A stretch of 41,891 nt of DNA from Terriglobia bacterium. Lineage in GTDB: Bacteria; Acidobacteriota; Terriglobia; Terriglobales; Acidobacteriaceae. The stretch spans positions 1 through 41,891 of the forward strand of contig JAIQET010000038.1 of assembly GCA_020073645.1 (NCBI GenBank), in the 5' to 3' direction. Made by a program: the position numbers and the translations under genes. This document shows positions 26,282 through 35,222 of this stretch, in pieces. The notes below the pieces were generated by a model. It had not been told where the DNA came from. It did no database searches and saw only the letters and a program-made list of their open reading frames with translations. Position 1 is the stretch's first letter. Every line of letters begins with the position of its first letter.

Positions 26282-27607
26282 TCAGTTGTGCGGCGGAGCC
26301 GCGTGCGGTGTCGCCGTGTGCGGTGCCGGAGCGCTCATATGCGGAGTGGCGCGCGGAGCCGGCGTAACCGTCCGTGGAGTGGAGGCCGGAGGCGCTCCCA
26401 TCGCTGGCGCAGCCGGCGCAGTGTGTATGGTTGTCGTAATCGCACCCCGCTGCTTCACGGTCTCTGAGATTTTCCCCAGATTGCGAATGCTGCCGCGCGG
26501 AATTCCCAGCCCGGCGGAATCCTTGCGGACGGTAATCCGGTTCTGGGACACTCCCAGCGCCGGGTTCGTTCCGCGTCCCACGAACACCGTCTTATGGTCC
26601 GGAGTTGTCGGAGGCTGCGGCTGGGTAAAGCGCGGCGGCGGATTGACGACCCGCGGCGTGCCGTTCCATCCGCCCCAGGAGCCGGGGGTGCTTGGCTGCT
26701 GCCACATCCAGCCGTAAGTGGGCATGTAATACCAGGAACCGTAGTAGTACGGCATCCATCCCCACGGATAGCCAGAAACCCAGGTGTAGCCGAAACCGGG
26801 ATAGTAAACCCAGGCACCGTTCATGAACGGGTCCCAGCCTGCGCCCGCGAAGTAAGGCTGCCACATCATTCCGTAGCCGGGGATATTGGAGTAGCTGCCG
26901 TAGTAATTGAGGTCGCTCATGCCATAGCCGTAGGGCGAGCTATAGTCGGAGGAGTCGCTGCTCATGTAGCGATCGTGATACTGCGCCTGCTGCTTGTCCC
27001 AGGAGTCGAAGGGATCGGACTCGAGGCTTTTCGCCAGCTTGTACTTATCGCTGTCCGCCAGATCAAACGTGGCCGACTGCTTCTTTCCCACCGCCAGCGT
27101 GCCCGACGGGCCTTCGACGTTCACGTCGCCCGTGAACACCGCCACCGTCGCCTGGGTGTCACCCATCTCCACCCGTAGATGCGCGGGCTGCGCCAGCGTC
27201 AGCTTCTCGTGGCCAAAGTTGAGCGTGAGCTCATCGCTCTTGCTCCCCTTGAAGTTGACATACGCGGTGCCCTCTTGCAGGGTTACAGTCGAAGCCCTGC
27301 CGCCAGCATCGCGCAGCGAGAGCTGCGGAAATTCGATCAGAGTATTCGGAGTAATGCGCAACGCGCTGCCATCCTCAAACTCGACCTCGGCACGCGCGTC
27401 CGCCTTGGTCTGAAGCTTGGTGCCCTGGGTGATCGGCATGTTGAGGATTGCCTTCTCGTAGCCTTGCCCGGTGTTGCGGTCGATTTGCACATTGCCTTCG
27501 ACGTCGCTCAGACGCACGATTCGCGCCTGCGAATCGGCAAACGACGGAATCGCCAGCAGCAAGCACGCCAAGCCTGCCAGCGTCGTGCCCAGCTTACGGA
27601 TAGACAT
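26282..27607 (-). CDS. FecR-domain protein with aromatic- and proline-rich C terminus
   Basis: 441 residues from the ATG at 27607, with AGGAGA as ribosome-binding site. Signal peptide to about residue 24 (LLLAIPSFADS). Residues 30-190 carry a FecR-like domain (VEGNVQIDR, GTKLQTKADARAEVEFEDGS, LRITPNTLIEFP, AVFTGDVNVEG). Residues 225-325 are low complexity, very rich in Tyr, Trp, Gly and Pro (for example SGYPWGWMPYYYGSWYYMP). The tail from about 390 is Ala/Pro/Thr/His-rich. FecR domains in secreted proteins of this kind are thought to bind or sense envelope components, unlike classical membrane FecR anti-sigma regulators; no transmembrane helix or FecI-type partner is adjacent. Confidence 0.83.
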   Translation of the reverse strand: MSIRKLGTTLAGLACLLLAIPSFADSQARIVRLSDVEGNVQIDRNTGQGYEKAILNMPITQGTKLQTKADARAEVEFEDGSALRITPNTLIEFPQLSLRDAGGRASTVTLQEGTAYVNFKGSKSDELTLNFGHEKLTLAQPAHLRVEMGDTQATVAVFTGDVNVEGPSGTLAVGKKQSATFDLADSDKYKLAKSLESDPFDSWDKQQAQYHDRYMSSDSSDYSSPYGYGMSDLNYYGSYSNIPGYGMMWQPYFAGAGWDPFMNGAWVYYPGFGYTWVSGYPWGWMPYYYGSWYYMPTYGWMWQQPSTPGSWGGWNGTPRVVNPPPRFTQPQPPTTPDHKTVFVGRGTNPALGVSQNRITVRKDSAGLGIPRGSIRNLGKISETVKQRGAITTTIHTAPAAPAMGAPPASTPRTVTPAPRATPHMSAPAPHTATPHAAPPHN

Positions 27608-27705
27608 AAATGTCTCCTGGGACTTTTTCCCCTATCTCATTAGAACACGAAAGGGTTGCGTTAGTTGCCCCTCCTCTATCTAGCGCCGGTTACGGGTGGG
27701 CCGGT

Positions 27706-27726
27706 GGTCGTTGGTCGTTGGTCGTT
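27706..27726. repeat. Short heptamer tandem repeat
   Basis: Three perfect units of GGTCGTT at 27706-27726, followed by GG, in the spacer upstream of the FecR-domain gene. Same 7-base period as the longer arrays at 545-607 and 14618-14694, but an unrelated unit. Confidence 0.7.
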
Positions 27727-27875
27727 GGCCCTGGACGGCCTGCGCGGGCACGCCGAGGCATGAAAAATGCAAGTCTCACGCTGAGGTAGTCAGTCTAATA
27801 CATTGATTTCACATGGCTTGCCATCTATGACAATTTGACGAGGACGGCTTGTGCCTTTTCGCGTAGGGTCTTTGC

Positions 27876-28562
27876 CTACCGAGTGACACCGGCGCGTTCC
27901 AGCAGACGCTGCGCTCGGGCGCGAACCGGGTTGATGACCGACTGGTCGGCGGTGATCTGTTCCAGCACCGGCGCGACGGCGGCGAGCTCTGGCAGGTTGT
28001 CTTGCTTCGCCATCTCCTCCATACGCTTAAGCTCATCGTCGAGCGCCAGCTTCTGGTAGCGATGGTAGTACTCCAGCCGGCGTCCGAATTCCAGGGTGGT
28101 GGACAGTCCCTGAAACAGTTGTGTCAGATCCTGAACAGCGGGAATGGTGGAATAGTTGTAGGTGGCCTTCGTGTTCTTCTGTGCGTCCCGGTACATCAGG
28201 GTCTTGACCCCGGTAGAGGCGAGGCCCTTTTTCCTGGAATCGACGTCCCCTTCAAAATAGTGCGTGCGTTTAGCCAAGTCGAAAATGCGGGCGCGAGTAG
28301 CCTCCGAAATTGTGAAGTCCACACGGAAGGCGTCGCTTTCAGAATTGGGAGTCAGCTTGCCGTCGGAGTAGTAGGTAGCGTTGCCGGTGGCCGGAACGAA
28401 GATAGCGTACTTATCAGGCTGGGATCCGGGAAAAACAAGATTGAACCCCACCGTAGGGATGACGGACTCCTGCGCCGCGGCAAGAAAACACAAGACCAGC
28501 CCAAACATCAGGAGCGAGACGGCACCGCGCGACTGCAGTCTGCGACACTTGCCCAGGGACAT
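27876..28562 (-). CDS. Exported protein of unknown function
   Basis: 228 residues from the ATG at 28562, giving an N terminus that reads as a signal peptide (basic region, then AVSLLMFGLVLCFLAAAQ); an ATG 11 codons upstream is possible but adds a segment unlike a signal. The mature part is mixed alpha/beta with a C-terminal helical stretch (LEYYHRYQKLALDDELKRME). The segment FTISEATRARIFDLAKRTHYF suggests a domain seen in several exported acidobacterial hypotheticals, but I cannot name it. Same strand as the FecR gene, but 268 bases away. Confidence 0.68.
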   Translation of the reverse strand: MSLGKCRRLQSRGAVSLLMFGLVLCFLAAAQESVIPTVGFNLVFPGSQPDKYAIFVPATGNATYYSDGKLTPNSESDAFRVDFTISEATRARIFDLAKRTHYFEGDVDSRKKGLASTGVKTLMYRDAQKNTKATYNYSTIPAVQDLTQLFQGLSTTLEFGRRLEYYHRYQKLALDDELKRMEEMAKQDNLPELAAVAPVLEQITADQSVINPVRARAQRLLERAGVTR

Positions 28563-28637
28563 GTACAGGGAATTATGCCAAAAAATGAAGCGCACTGGGT
28601 TGTTGGGCCATCCGAAGGCGCCTGTCTCAGATACTAG

Positions 28638-28772
28638 CCCCGGACGTAAGTCCGGGGGTAGAAGTGGGAAATGGGAGGAGTCCCTTCAGGGACGGCACCT
28701 GGTCCGCAGCGTCACAATTCAGCCCGGCCGGTATCCCTCCGTGCGTGGTGGCCGGCGGGACGCCGGCGCTAC
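28638..28772. repeat. Cluster of palindromic repeats upstream of the exported-protein gene and at the ruvC end
   Basis: CCCCGGAC-GTAA-GTCCGGGG is a perfect hairpin at 28638-28657. 28669-28696 resembles the repeat block at 11792-11818. 28751-28772 is an inverted copy of the GCCGGCG(T)C class found at 13480 and 18297. The ruvC stop codon (28769-28771) lies inside the last one. Confidence 0.75.
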
Positions 28773-29272
28773 TTCCCCACGGCACGTTGGCGCTCGAGCG
28801 TGGCTGCGGTGTGCAGGTGGCAGATGGCGATGGCGAGCGCATCGGCGGCGTCGGCGGACTCCGGCGGCGCGGCCAGGTTCAGCAGCCGCGTGACCATGTG
28901 CTGCACCTGCTGCTTCTCGGCCTTGCCATACCCCACCACGGCTGACTTGATCGAAAGCGGCGCGTACTCGGCGACTTCCAGTCCCACCGACGATGCGGCC
29001 AGCATGGCGACGCCCCGAACTTGTCCCAGCTTGAGCGCCGATTTTACGTTGAGAGCGTAGAAGACGTCTTCGATGGCCACGTTGTCGGGGTGATGCTCTT
29101 CGATGATAGCGGCGAGACGGTCAAAGATCGTAGCCAGGCGCGCCGGCATCGGTTCCCGCGGAGAAAGCTTGATGGCACCGCAGGTGACGCACACAAGCTT
29201 GCCATCGTGGCAGAGTTCGACAACGCCGTAGCCGGTGTACTCGGTGCCGCAATCAATGCCCAGGACGCGCAT
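28769..29272 (-). CDS. ruvC: Holliday junction resolvase RuvC
   Basis: 167 residues from the ATG at 29272 (MRVLGIDCGTEYTGYG), the start used by the family; an earlier in-frame start only adds an unconserved tail. The four catalytic acidic residues are present: D7, E68 (NVAIEDVFYALN), D141 and D144 (ESADAADALAIA). Basic DNA-binding residues in VKSALKLGQVRG and VVGYGKAEKQQV are conserved. Cleaves Holliday junctions during recombination with RuvAB. No ruvA or ruvB lies beside it. Its last codon falls in a palindromic repeat. Confidence 0.95.
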   Translation of the reverse strand: MRVLGIDCGTEYTGYGVVELCHDGKLVCVTCGAIKLSPREPMPARLATIFDRLAAIIEEHHPDNVAIEDVFYALNVKSALKLGQVRGVAMLAASSVGLEVAEYAPLSIKSAVVGYGKAEKQQVQHMVTRLLNLAAPPESADAADALAIAICHLHTAATLERQRAVGK

Positions 29273-29310
29273 TGCAGGCAGTGTAACGCAGCTTGGCGGA
29301 TTCGTTGTTG

Positions 29311-29419
29311 GCATTCAGCATTCAGCCCGGGCGGTGAGGTGGTGCGCGCGGGGTCCTTCACCCGGCTGAAGCCGGGTTCAGGATGACGTCAGGAATTGGC
29401 TTGGCTGAATACTGAATGC
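29311..29419. repeat. Octamer array with inverted second arm around a GC-rich hairpin
   Basis: GCATTCAGCATTCAGC at 29311-29326 and GCTGAATACTGAATGC at 29404-29419 are inverted copies (one mismatch) with an 8-base period. The loop of about 77 bases holds ACCCGGCTGAAGCCGGGTT, itself a hairpin. It fills the spacer between ruvC and ybdD, the same architecture as 14618-14694 and 17327-17414. Confidence 0.8.
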
Positions 29420-29420
29420 T

Positions 29421-29660
29421 TCAACAACACTTTGGTCGGCGCGCTTTGGCGACGGCATGCTCTCGCAGGAATGCTGCGTAGGCAGCTCGGGAAGAAGTCG
29501 TGCGGTGGCGCGCCAGGAAACGGGCGTAGGCGGACTCGTCAAAGATTTCGCGGAGTGTCGAGAGGAATACGGACGCCACCTCCCTTGCCTGCCGGGCGAG
29601 GACGCCCGGCCTCCATCGGCGCTTGGTGGCTACCTTCACGTACTCGCCGCGAGGGTTCAT
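29421..29660 (-). CDS. YbdD/YjiX-type small protein paired with CstA
   Basis: 79 residues from the ATG at 29660, which overlaps the cstA stop by four bases (ATGA). [16 protein letters not shown], then [21 protein letters not shown], follow the YbdD/YjiX pattern (a small helical family encoded after cstA/btsT genes and needed for uptake by the transporter in E. coli). The C-terminal CC is conserved in the family. The spacing and overlap make co-translation with CstA very likely. Confidence 0.85.
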   Translation of the reverse strand: MNPRGEYVKVATKRRWRPGVLARQAREVASVFLSTLREIFDESAYARFLARHRTTSSRAAYAAFLREHAVAKARRPKCC

Positions 29661-31702
29661 GCCTGCTCCTCCGCGGCGAAGCGGGTAGGAACGAACGGGG
29701 CCTCTTTCACCCGGGCTTGTTTGCGCCCGGAGAGGATGCGGGCCCATTCCATCGTCGACTCCAGCAGGATCAGCGCGACCATGACGACCAGAATTCCTGT
29801 CACCACGGCGTCGAGACGATCGTTGAAAATCAGGCGCGAAAGTTCGGGAGTTGGCGGTGCCGCCGCCAGTTGTTGAGCGTGGGCCAGAAAACCAATCCGC
29901 GGATTGGGATCGAGCATCTTGTGCCACGAACCGGTGAACGTCACGGAAACCAGCCATGCCAGCGGGACGAGCGTGACCGCGGTGTACCGGGCTTTGCCCA
30001 TCTTGATGATGATGGTGGTGGCCACGCACAGTGCAACCGTCGCCAGCAACTGGTTGGAGATTCCGAACAGCGGCCAAAGTGAATTAATCCCACCCAGGGG
30101 ATCTTTCACCCCTTGCCACAGGAAATATCCCCAGGCGCCGACGATGATGGCACTGGTGGCGAGAATCGAGGGATACCAACTGGTGCGGCCCAGTGGACGC
30201 CAGACGTGGCCGAGAGCGTCCTGCACCATGAAGCGGCCGACGCGCGTGCCGGCATCCAGAATCGTAAGGATGAACAGCGCCTCGAACATGATGGCGAAGT
30301 GGTACCACAGCGCCATCACGGCTTGCCCACCCAGGCTGCGGGAGAAAATGTGCGCCATGCCGACGGCAAACGCCGGCGCGCCTCCCGTGCGGTTGTAGAG
30401 GGTTTGCTCGCCCACGGCCTGGGCGAGCGAATGCATCTCGGCCGCGGTAATAGGAAATCCCCAACTGCTGATGGTAGCCGCCGCGGTTTCCGGCGCCTGT
30501 CCCACCACTCCCGCCGGACTGTTGATAGCGAAATACGTTCCCGGCTGCAGCACGCAGGCGGCGATGGTCGCCATGATCGCCACCATGGACTCGGCCATCA
30601 TCGCGCCGTATCCCACCATGCGCGCTTCAGGCTCACGGCGTATGAGCTTCGGCGTGGTGCCGCTGGAAATCAGCGCGTGAAAACCACTGATGGCGCCGCA
30701 GGCGATGGTGATAAAGGCGAAGGGAAAGATTTTCCCGGCAAAGACCGGCCCGGAACCGTCAATGAAGCGAGTCAGCGGCGGCATGTGCAGCGTGGGGCGC
30801 AGCACGATGATCCCCACCGCGAGCAGGGCGATGGTCCCCAGCTTCACGAAGGTGCTGAGGTAGTCGCGCGGCGCGAGCAGCAGCCAGACCGGGAGCGCCG
30901 AAGCCGCAAACCCATAAATAATGATGAGCATCGCCAGGGTGGGCGCGGCAAGTGTAAACATGCGGGCAACGGATGGAGTTTGCGACGCCCACTGCCCGCC
31001 CCAGATGGCCAGCATCACCAAAATGAACCCCAGAATCGACGCCTCCAACACCTTGCCGGGCCGCAAGCGGCGCAAGTACACCCCCATCAGCAGCGCGATG
31101 GGGATGGTCATGGCGATGGTGAATGTGCCCCAGGGGCTCGACTTCAGCGCATTGACCACGATCAGCGCGGCGACCCCGAGCAGGATCACAATGATGCTGA
31201 TGACAGCGACGTAGGCGACGAACCCGCCCACGCGCCCGATCTCTTCGCGCGCCATCTCGGTCAGTGACTTGCCGTCACGACGAACCGAGAACAAGAGGAT
31301 GACGAAATCCTGCACGCATCCGCCAAACACCGCGCCCGCCAGAATCCAGAGCGTCCCGGGAAGATAGCCGAATTGGGCCGCGAGCACCGGTCCGACCAGC
31401 GGCCCCGGACCCGCGATGGCCGCGAAGTGGTGTCCGAACACCACCCACTTGTTGGTGGGGACGAAATCGCGGCCGTTGTCGAGGCGTTCCGCAGGAGTAG
31501 CGCGCTGGGCGTCGAGTGCGAGAACTCTGGCAGCTACGAACTTGCTGTAGAAGCGGTACCCGAGCGCATAGCTGCAGACCGCGGCCACCACCAGCCACAT
31601 GGCGTTGATCTGCTCGCCACGGTGCAGCGCGATAGTGGCGACCGCCAGCGCGCCCAAAACCGCGACGGCCAGCCAGATTAGGATGCGGACGGGTTTGGGC
31701 AT
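29657..31702 (-). CDS. cstA: CstA-family carbon starvation/pyruvate transporter
   Basis: 681 residues from the ATG at 31702 ([17 protein letters not shown]); an ATG 8 codons earlier is possible. About 16-18 hydrophobic helices. The family core is clear: [26 protein letters not shown] (about 79-104), [27 protein letters not shown], and [12 protein letters not shown] near the C terminus. CstA and BtsT proteins import peptides or pyruvate in starving cells. No CRP-type or BtsR-type regulator is next to it. It forms a two-gene operon with ybdD and is divergent from the M50 protease. Confidence 0.92.
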   Translation of the reverse strand: MPKPVRILIWLAVAVLGALAVATIALHRGEQINAMWLVVAAVCSYALGYRFYSKFVAARVLALDAQRATPAERLDNGRDFVPTNKWVVFGHHFAAIAGPGPLVGPVLAAQFGYLPGTLWILAGAVFGGCVQDFVILLFSVRRDGKSLTEMAREEIGRVGGFVAYVAVISIIVILLGVAALIVVNALKSSPWGTFTIAMTIPIALLMGVYLRRLRPGKVLEASILGFILVMLAIWGGQWASQTPSVARMFTLAAPTLAMLIIIYGFAASALPVWLLLAPRDYLSTFVKLGTIALLAVGIIVLRPTLHMPPLTRFIDGSGPVFAGKIFPFAFITIACGAISGFHALISSGTTPKLIRREPEARMVGYGAMMAESMVAIMATIAACVLQPGTYFAINSPAGVVGQAPETAAATISSWGFPITAAEMHSLAQAVGEQTLYNRTGGAPAFAVGMAHIFSRSLGGQAVMALWYHFAIMFEALFILTILDAGTRVGRFMVQDALGHVWRPLGRTSWYPSILATSAIIVGAWGYFLWQGVKDPLGGINSLWPLFGISNQLLATVALCVATTIIIKMGKARYTAVTLVPLAWLVSVTFTGSWHKMLDPNPRIGFLAHAQQLAAAPPTPELSRLIFNDRLDAVVTGILVVMVALILLESTMEWARILSGRKQARVKEAPFVPTRFAAEEQA

Positions 31703-31873
31703 GGTTCCCGTGAAGAGTGATGGCAAGACACCGGCGAGCCCCCTTTCCTTCCCTCAGGGCAAGCTGCCGGCGCAAACGGCGTTCGTATTGTGGCGAATCT
31801 CACGCATCCGCGCAACCACCACCTCTGCTATCGGAGCTTGTTGCTGAATCGCGCCGTGTTATAAATCTCGCAC

Positions 31874-32794
31874 ATGCCTACTGCTCGCCAGGGGTCGATC
31901 CATCTGTTCCGGCTCGCCGGAGTTGATTTGTTCCTGCATTGGTCCTGGTTTCTGGTGGCGGCGTTTGAAATCAACGGCCGGTCGAAAAGCTATTCCTCTC
32001 TTACCTGGAACGTATTGGAGTATCTGGCGCTGTTTTTTATTGTGATGCTTCATGAGTACGGTCACGCGCTGGCCTGCCGACAAGTTGGAGGAAAAGCGGA
32101 TCAGATCGTGCTGTGGCCTCTCGGTGGGGTGGCCTTTGTGAACCCGCCACCACGCCCAGGCGCTACGCTTTGGAGCATCGCGGCGGGGCCGCTGGTGAAT
32201 GTGGTGCTCCTTCCGATCCTGTTGGTGCTCGGCTTCTTGAGCCGATCGTTGGGGTGGGCCACGGTGATGCCCAACGCCTATGCGTTACTGCGGGCAGTCG
32301 CGTTCATCAACTTTTTATTGCTGGTTTTCAACATGCTGCCAATCTATCCGCTGGATGGCGGTCAGATTCTGCGGTCCCTGCTCTGGTTTGTGGTTGGGCG
32401 CGCCCGCAGCCTCATGGCGGCCACTATCATCGGCTTCGTCGGCGTGGCGGGGTTCATCCTGCTTGCCTTGTGGATACATTCCGTCTGGTTTGGCGTTCTC
32501 TCCGTCTTCATGCTGCTGAATTGCTGGGGCGGACTGCGACACGCGCAAGTGCTGTCACGCCTGGCAAAGCTGCCGCGTCGCGACGGGTTTGCCTGCCCAT
32601 GGTGCAAAACAGCGCCACCTGTGGGAGACCTTTGGGTTTGCGGAGAGTGCAAGAACGCATTCGACACGTTCCAAACCCAGGCTGTCTGTCCCTACTGCGC
32701 GGCCCAGTTTCCAGTGACGAAGTGTTTGGACTGTGGTGAACTGCATCCCGTGAGCGAGTGGATTGCTCCCGCCGTTGCGGCTCCGCCGCTGTAA
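31874..32794 (+). CDS. Site-2 protease (M50 family) with C-terminal zinc-ribbon
   Basis: 306 residues. The active-site motif HEYGH is at 60-64 in the second helix, and the metal-ligand motif is LPIYPLDGGQI (D161). Four to five transmembrane helices to about residue 220. Residues 238-292 contain clustered cysteines: CPWC, CGEC, CPYC and CLDC, four CxxC pairs spaced like two zinc ribbons. M50 proteases cleave membrane-bound substrates, often anti-sigma factors. The zinc-ribbon tail is not part of the usual S2P core and may control substrate choice. Monocistronic, divergent from cstA. Confidence 0.87.
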   Translation: MPTARQGSIHLFRLAGVDLFLHWSWFLVAAFEINGRSKSYSSLTWNVLEYLALFFIVMLHEYGHALACRQVGGKADQIVLWPLGGVAFVNPPPRPGATLWSIAAGPLVNVVLLPILLVLGFLSRSLGWATVMPNAYALLRAVAFINFLLLVFNMLPIYPLDGGQILRSLLWFVVGRARSLMAATIIGFVGVAGFILLALWIHSVWFGVLSVFMLLNCWGGLRHAQVLSRLAKLPRRDGFACPWCKTAPPVGDLWVCGECKNAFDTFQTQAVCPYCAAQFPVTKCLDCGELHPVSEWIAPAVAAPPL

Positions 32795-32902
32795 TCCCTG
32801 CTCCAGTGGCCGGTCAGCTGATCGTAGAGGTGGGCACGCCCTGGGTTGTTGGCGAACAACTCCCATTGCACTCATGATCGGCACGGAAGTCTGGCCTGCT
32901 CA

Positions 32903-33145
32903 TCATTTCTTCTGGCCTGCCTTGATCTTTGCCCATCGTGCCTTCTGCGCTGCGGCGATTCTCTTGCGTCCGGCAGCCGAGATGGTTCGCTTCTTGCGGA
33001 TTGCTGCACGTTTGGGTTTGCTCCCCTGCATGTAGACTTTCCCGAACGCAGTTAGAGCGGCGGTTACGCGGTGGAGTTCACCTTCCAACCGCATGCGTTC
33101 CTTCTGGAGTTGACCGACTACAGACTGCATCAGTGTTTTGGGCAT
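32903..33145 (-). CDS. Small basic protein of unknown function
   Basis: 80 residues from the ATG at 33145. The N-terminal half looks like a short coiled coil (VVGQLQKERMRLEGELHRVT), and the C-terminal half is lysine/arginine-rich (KKRTISAAGRKRIAAAQKAR, then WAKIKAG). The SxxGRKRIAxAQKxRW pattern is recurrent in small acidobacterial proteins, and such basic tails often bind nucleic acid. No enzymatic domain. Downstream of, and on the same strand as, the methyltransferase gene. Confidence 0.62.
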   Translation of the reverse strand: MPKTLMQSVVGQLQKERMRLEGELHRVTAALTAFGKVYMQGSKPKRAAIRKKRTISAAGRKRIAAAQKARWAKIKAGQKK

Positions 33146-33172
33146 GGGCCATCCTATCATCCGTTCAACTCC

Positions 33173-33940
33173 TCATCCCGCCAGTTTCTCCCCCGACCGC
33201 AGCTTCCACACAATCTGCCGCAGCAGGCCGAGCCAGAGTTCCGCGTCACCGGCAGGCACGTTGAGGTGGCGGACCAGGCGGCGCACCTTGTCCTCCGTCG
33301 AGGCCGGCGCGCCGGATTTGAAGTAGCCACTGAGCCGCAGAGCCTCATTTAGCAGTGCGGTCATCCGTTCGACCTCGCCTGCCGCGGCCCGCTTCGGTCT
33401 CTCCTGCTGCCCCCTGGCCTTCGCATCGCGCACCAGTTCGTAGAGGCAGACCGCGACCGCCTGGCCCAGGTTCATCGAGCTGTGCGCTTCCCGCGTCGGG
33501 ATGCGCATCAGCCAGTGGCAGTGGCTGAGGTCCTGGTTCGAGAGCCCAACCTTTTCCGAGCCGAACAACAGGGCCACTCGGCTCGATGCCGCTTCCTTGC
33601 GGATCAGGCGCGCCCCGTACTCCAACCGTCTCAGAGGATGCCGCAGTTCCCGATGACCAACCGCCGTAGTTCCAACCACCAGGGTGCAGTCGGCCACGGC
33701 GTCGGCCACATTCTTGTACTCTTCCGCACTCGCCAGCAGCGCCGACGCGCCCACCGCCGAGCGCGCCTCGCGAAAGGCAATCTCATAGGGGTTGACCACT
33801 CGCAAGTGAAGGAAGCCGAAGTTGCTCATGGCACGGGCGGCCGAGCCGATGTTCAGAGGGTTGCGCGTAGCCACCAGCACAACGCAGAGACCGTTGCATG
33901 CAGACGGAACCGGCAAGGCAGCCAATTTTACGACACGCAC
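33173..33940 (-). CDS. SPOUT RNA methyltransferase, TrmJ-like
   Basis: 255 residues from a GTG at 33940. SPOUT-class motifs: VVLVATRNPLNIGSAARAMS (motif 1), LLFGSEKVGLSN (motif 2) and SSMNLGQAVAVCLYEL (motif 3, knot). This is the TrmJ/TrmH-superfamily arrangement for 2'-O-methylation of tRNA position 32 (TrmJ) or a related tRNA/rRNA site. A C-terminal extension of about 90 residues (QQERPKRAAAGEVERMTALL and onward) is typical of TrmJ. Convergent with the M50 gene side and divergent from the phosphofructokinase. Confidence 0.85.
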   Translation of the reverse strand: MRVVKLAALPVPSACNGLCVVLVATRNPLNIGSAARAMSNFGFLHLRVVNPYEIAFREARSAVGASALLASAEEYKNVADAVADCTLVVGTTAVGHRELRHPLRRLEYGARLIRKEAASSRVALLFGSEKVGLSNQDLSHCHWLMRIPTREAHSSMNLGQAVAVCLYELVRDAKARGQQERPKRAAAGEVERMTALLNEALRLSGYFKSGAPASTEDKVRRLVRHLNVPAGDAELWLGLLRQIVWKLRSGEKLAG

Positions 33941-34087
33941 AGCATAGTATGCTCTGCGTCACACGAGTAGACCGCCTTTAATGGTAATCTTACTGTTCCG
34001 TCTCGTAGGAAAAAATGGCCGGAAGTGTTTCCCTTCACCGGAACCGCTGACCGGAACCACATTCATGCTTACTAGAAGGAGCAGGCC

Positions 34088-35173
34088 ATGAGAGTCGGCA
34101 TGCTGACCGGCGGAGGCGATTGTCCCGGACTGAACGCAGTCATTCGCGCCATCGTACGCAAAGGTTGTTTTCATTATCAGGACCAGTTTGTGGGATTCCT
34201 CGAGGGCTGGCGCGGCCTGCTGGAAGACAAGACCATGCCGCTGGACCTCTCCAGTGTCGGCGGCATCCTGCCGCGCGGCGGAACCATCTTGCGCACCTCG
34301 CGCACCAACCCCGCCAAGCATGGGGATGGCCTGGACAAGTGCGTAGCCGCCATCAAGAAATATGAACTTGACGCCCTGATCGCGATCGGCGGCGATGACA
34401 CCCTCTCAGTGGCACAGAAGCTTCACGAGAGAAAGGTCAAGGTCGTGGGCGTGCCCAAGACCATCGACAACGACCTGGCCGGCACCGACTACTGTTTCGG
34501 CTTCGATACCGCGGTCAACGTGGCCACCAGCGCCATCGACCGCGTGCATACCACTGCCGAGGCCCACAACCGCGTGATGGTCGTGGAAGTCATGGGCCGC
34601 GATTCCGGCTGGATCGCCATCTACAGCGGCATCGCCGGCGGCGCCGACGTCATCTTGATTCCCGAGACGCCCTTCGACATCGAGAAGGTCGCCGAGACGA
34701 TCCGCCTGCGGCACGCCCGCGGGCGTTACTTCAGCATCGTGGTGGCCGCGGAAGGGGCAAAGTTCGCCACCGATGTCGACACGCAGCGTGGCGAAGCCGT
34801 CGTGCAGGACCTGGGGAGGGACGAATTTGGCCACGTGCGCCTGGGCGGCATCGGCAACGTCTTGGCGCGCGAAATCGAAAAGCGCACCGGGTTCGAGACC
34901 CGCAGCGTGGTCCTGGGACACATCCAGCGTGGCGGCTCCCCCAGCGCGTTTGATCGTGTGCTGGCCACCCGCTACGGTATCGGCGCCATTGACATGGTGC
35001 ATCGCGGAGAATTCGGCTGCATGGCGGCGCTGCGCGGCAACAAGATCATCTCCGTCCCACTGCTTGATGCCATCGCCAAGAACCGCACCGTCGATCAGGA
35101 ATTGATTGACGTGGCTTATGGCATCCTCGACAAGCTGACTCGGGAAAAGGAAAAAGAGCCGGTGGAGAAATAG
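34088..35173 (+). CDS. 6-phosphofructokinase, group III, residues typical of PPi dependence
   Basis: 361 residues; AGAAGGAG at 34074-34081 precedes the [15 protein letters not shown] N terminus ([12 protein letters not shown]), the catalytic PKTIDND (D127) and MGRDSGWIA identify phosphofructokinase. Two residues stand out: D104 in GGDDT and K124 in PKTIDND. In E. coli ATP-PFK both are glycine. Known PPi-dependent enzymes have Asp and Lys there, while some ATP-dependent group III enzymes keep Gly104/Lys124. The pair therefore predicts use of pyrophosphate as phosphoryl donor, making the step reversible. Catalyses fructose-6-phosphate to fructose-1,6-bisphosphate. Confidence 0.93.
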   Translation: MRVGMLTGGGDCPGLNAVIRAIVRKGCFHYQDQFVGFLEGWRGLLEDKTMPLDLSSVGGILPRGGTILRTSRTNPAKHGDGLDKCVAAIKKYELDALIAIGGDDTLSVAQKLHERKVKVVGVPKTIDNDLAGTDYCFGFDTAVNVATSAIDRVHTTAEAHNRVMVVEVMGRDSGWIAIYSGIAGGADVILIPETPFDIEKVAETIRLRHARGRYFSIVVAAEGAKFATDVDTQRGEAVVQDLGRDEFGHVRLGGIGNVLAREIEKRTGFETRSVVLGHIQRGGSPSAFDRVLATRYGIGAIDMVHRGEFGCMAALRGNKIISVPLLDAIAKNRTVDQELIDVAYGILDKLTREKEKEPVEK

Positions 35174-35222
35174 TCTTCATTGCGTTGACAATGGGCCGTT
35201 GCCAATCAAGAATCCGCTGAGC

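Noticed and set aside
30113..31267. Open frame on the plus strand opposite cstA
   Set aside because: Rich in Arg/His/Gln/Asp as expected for antisense of a membrane protein gene; CstA motifs are complete on the other strand.
35185..35213. TTGACA followed by AAGAAT as a promoter for the gene at 35223
   Set aside because: The -10 match is poor and the start site would fall nearly on the ATG; likely coincidence.
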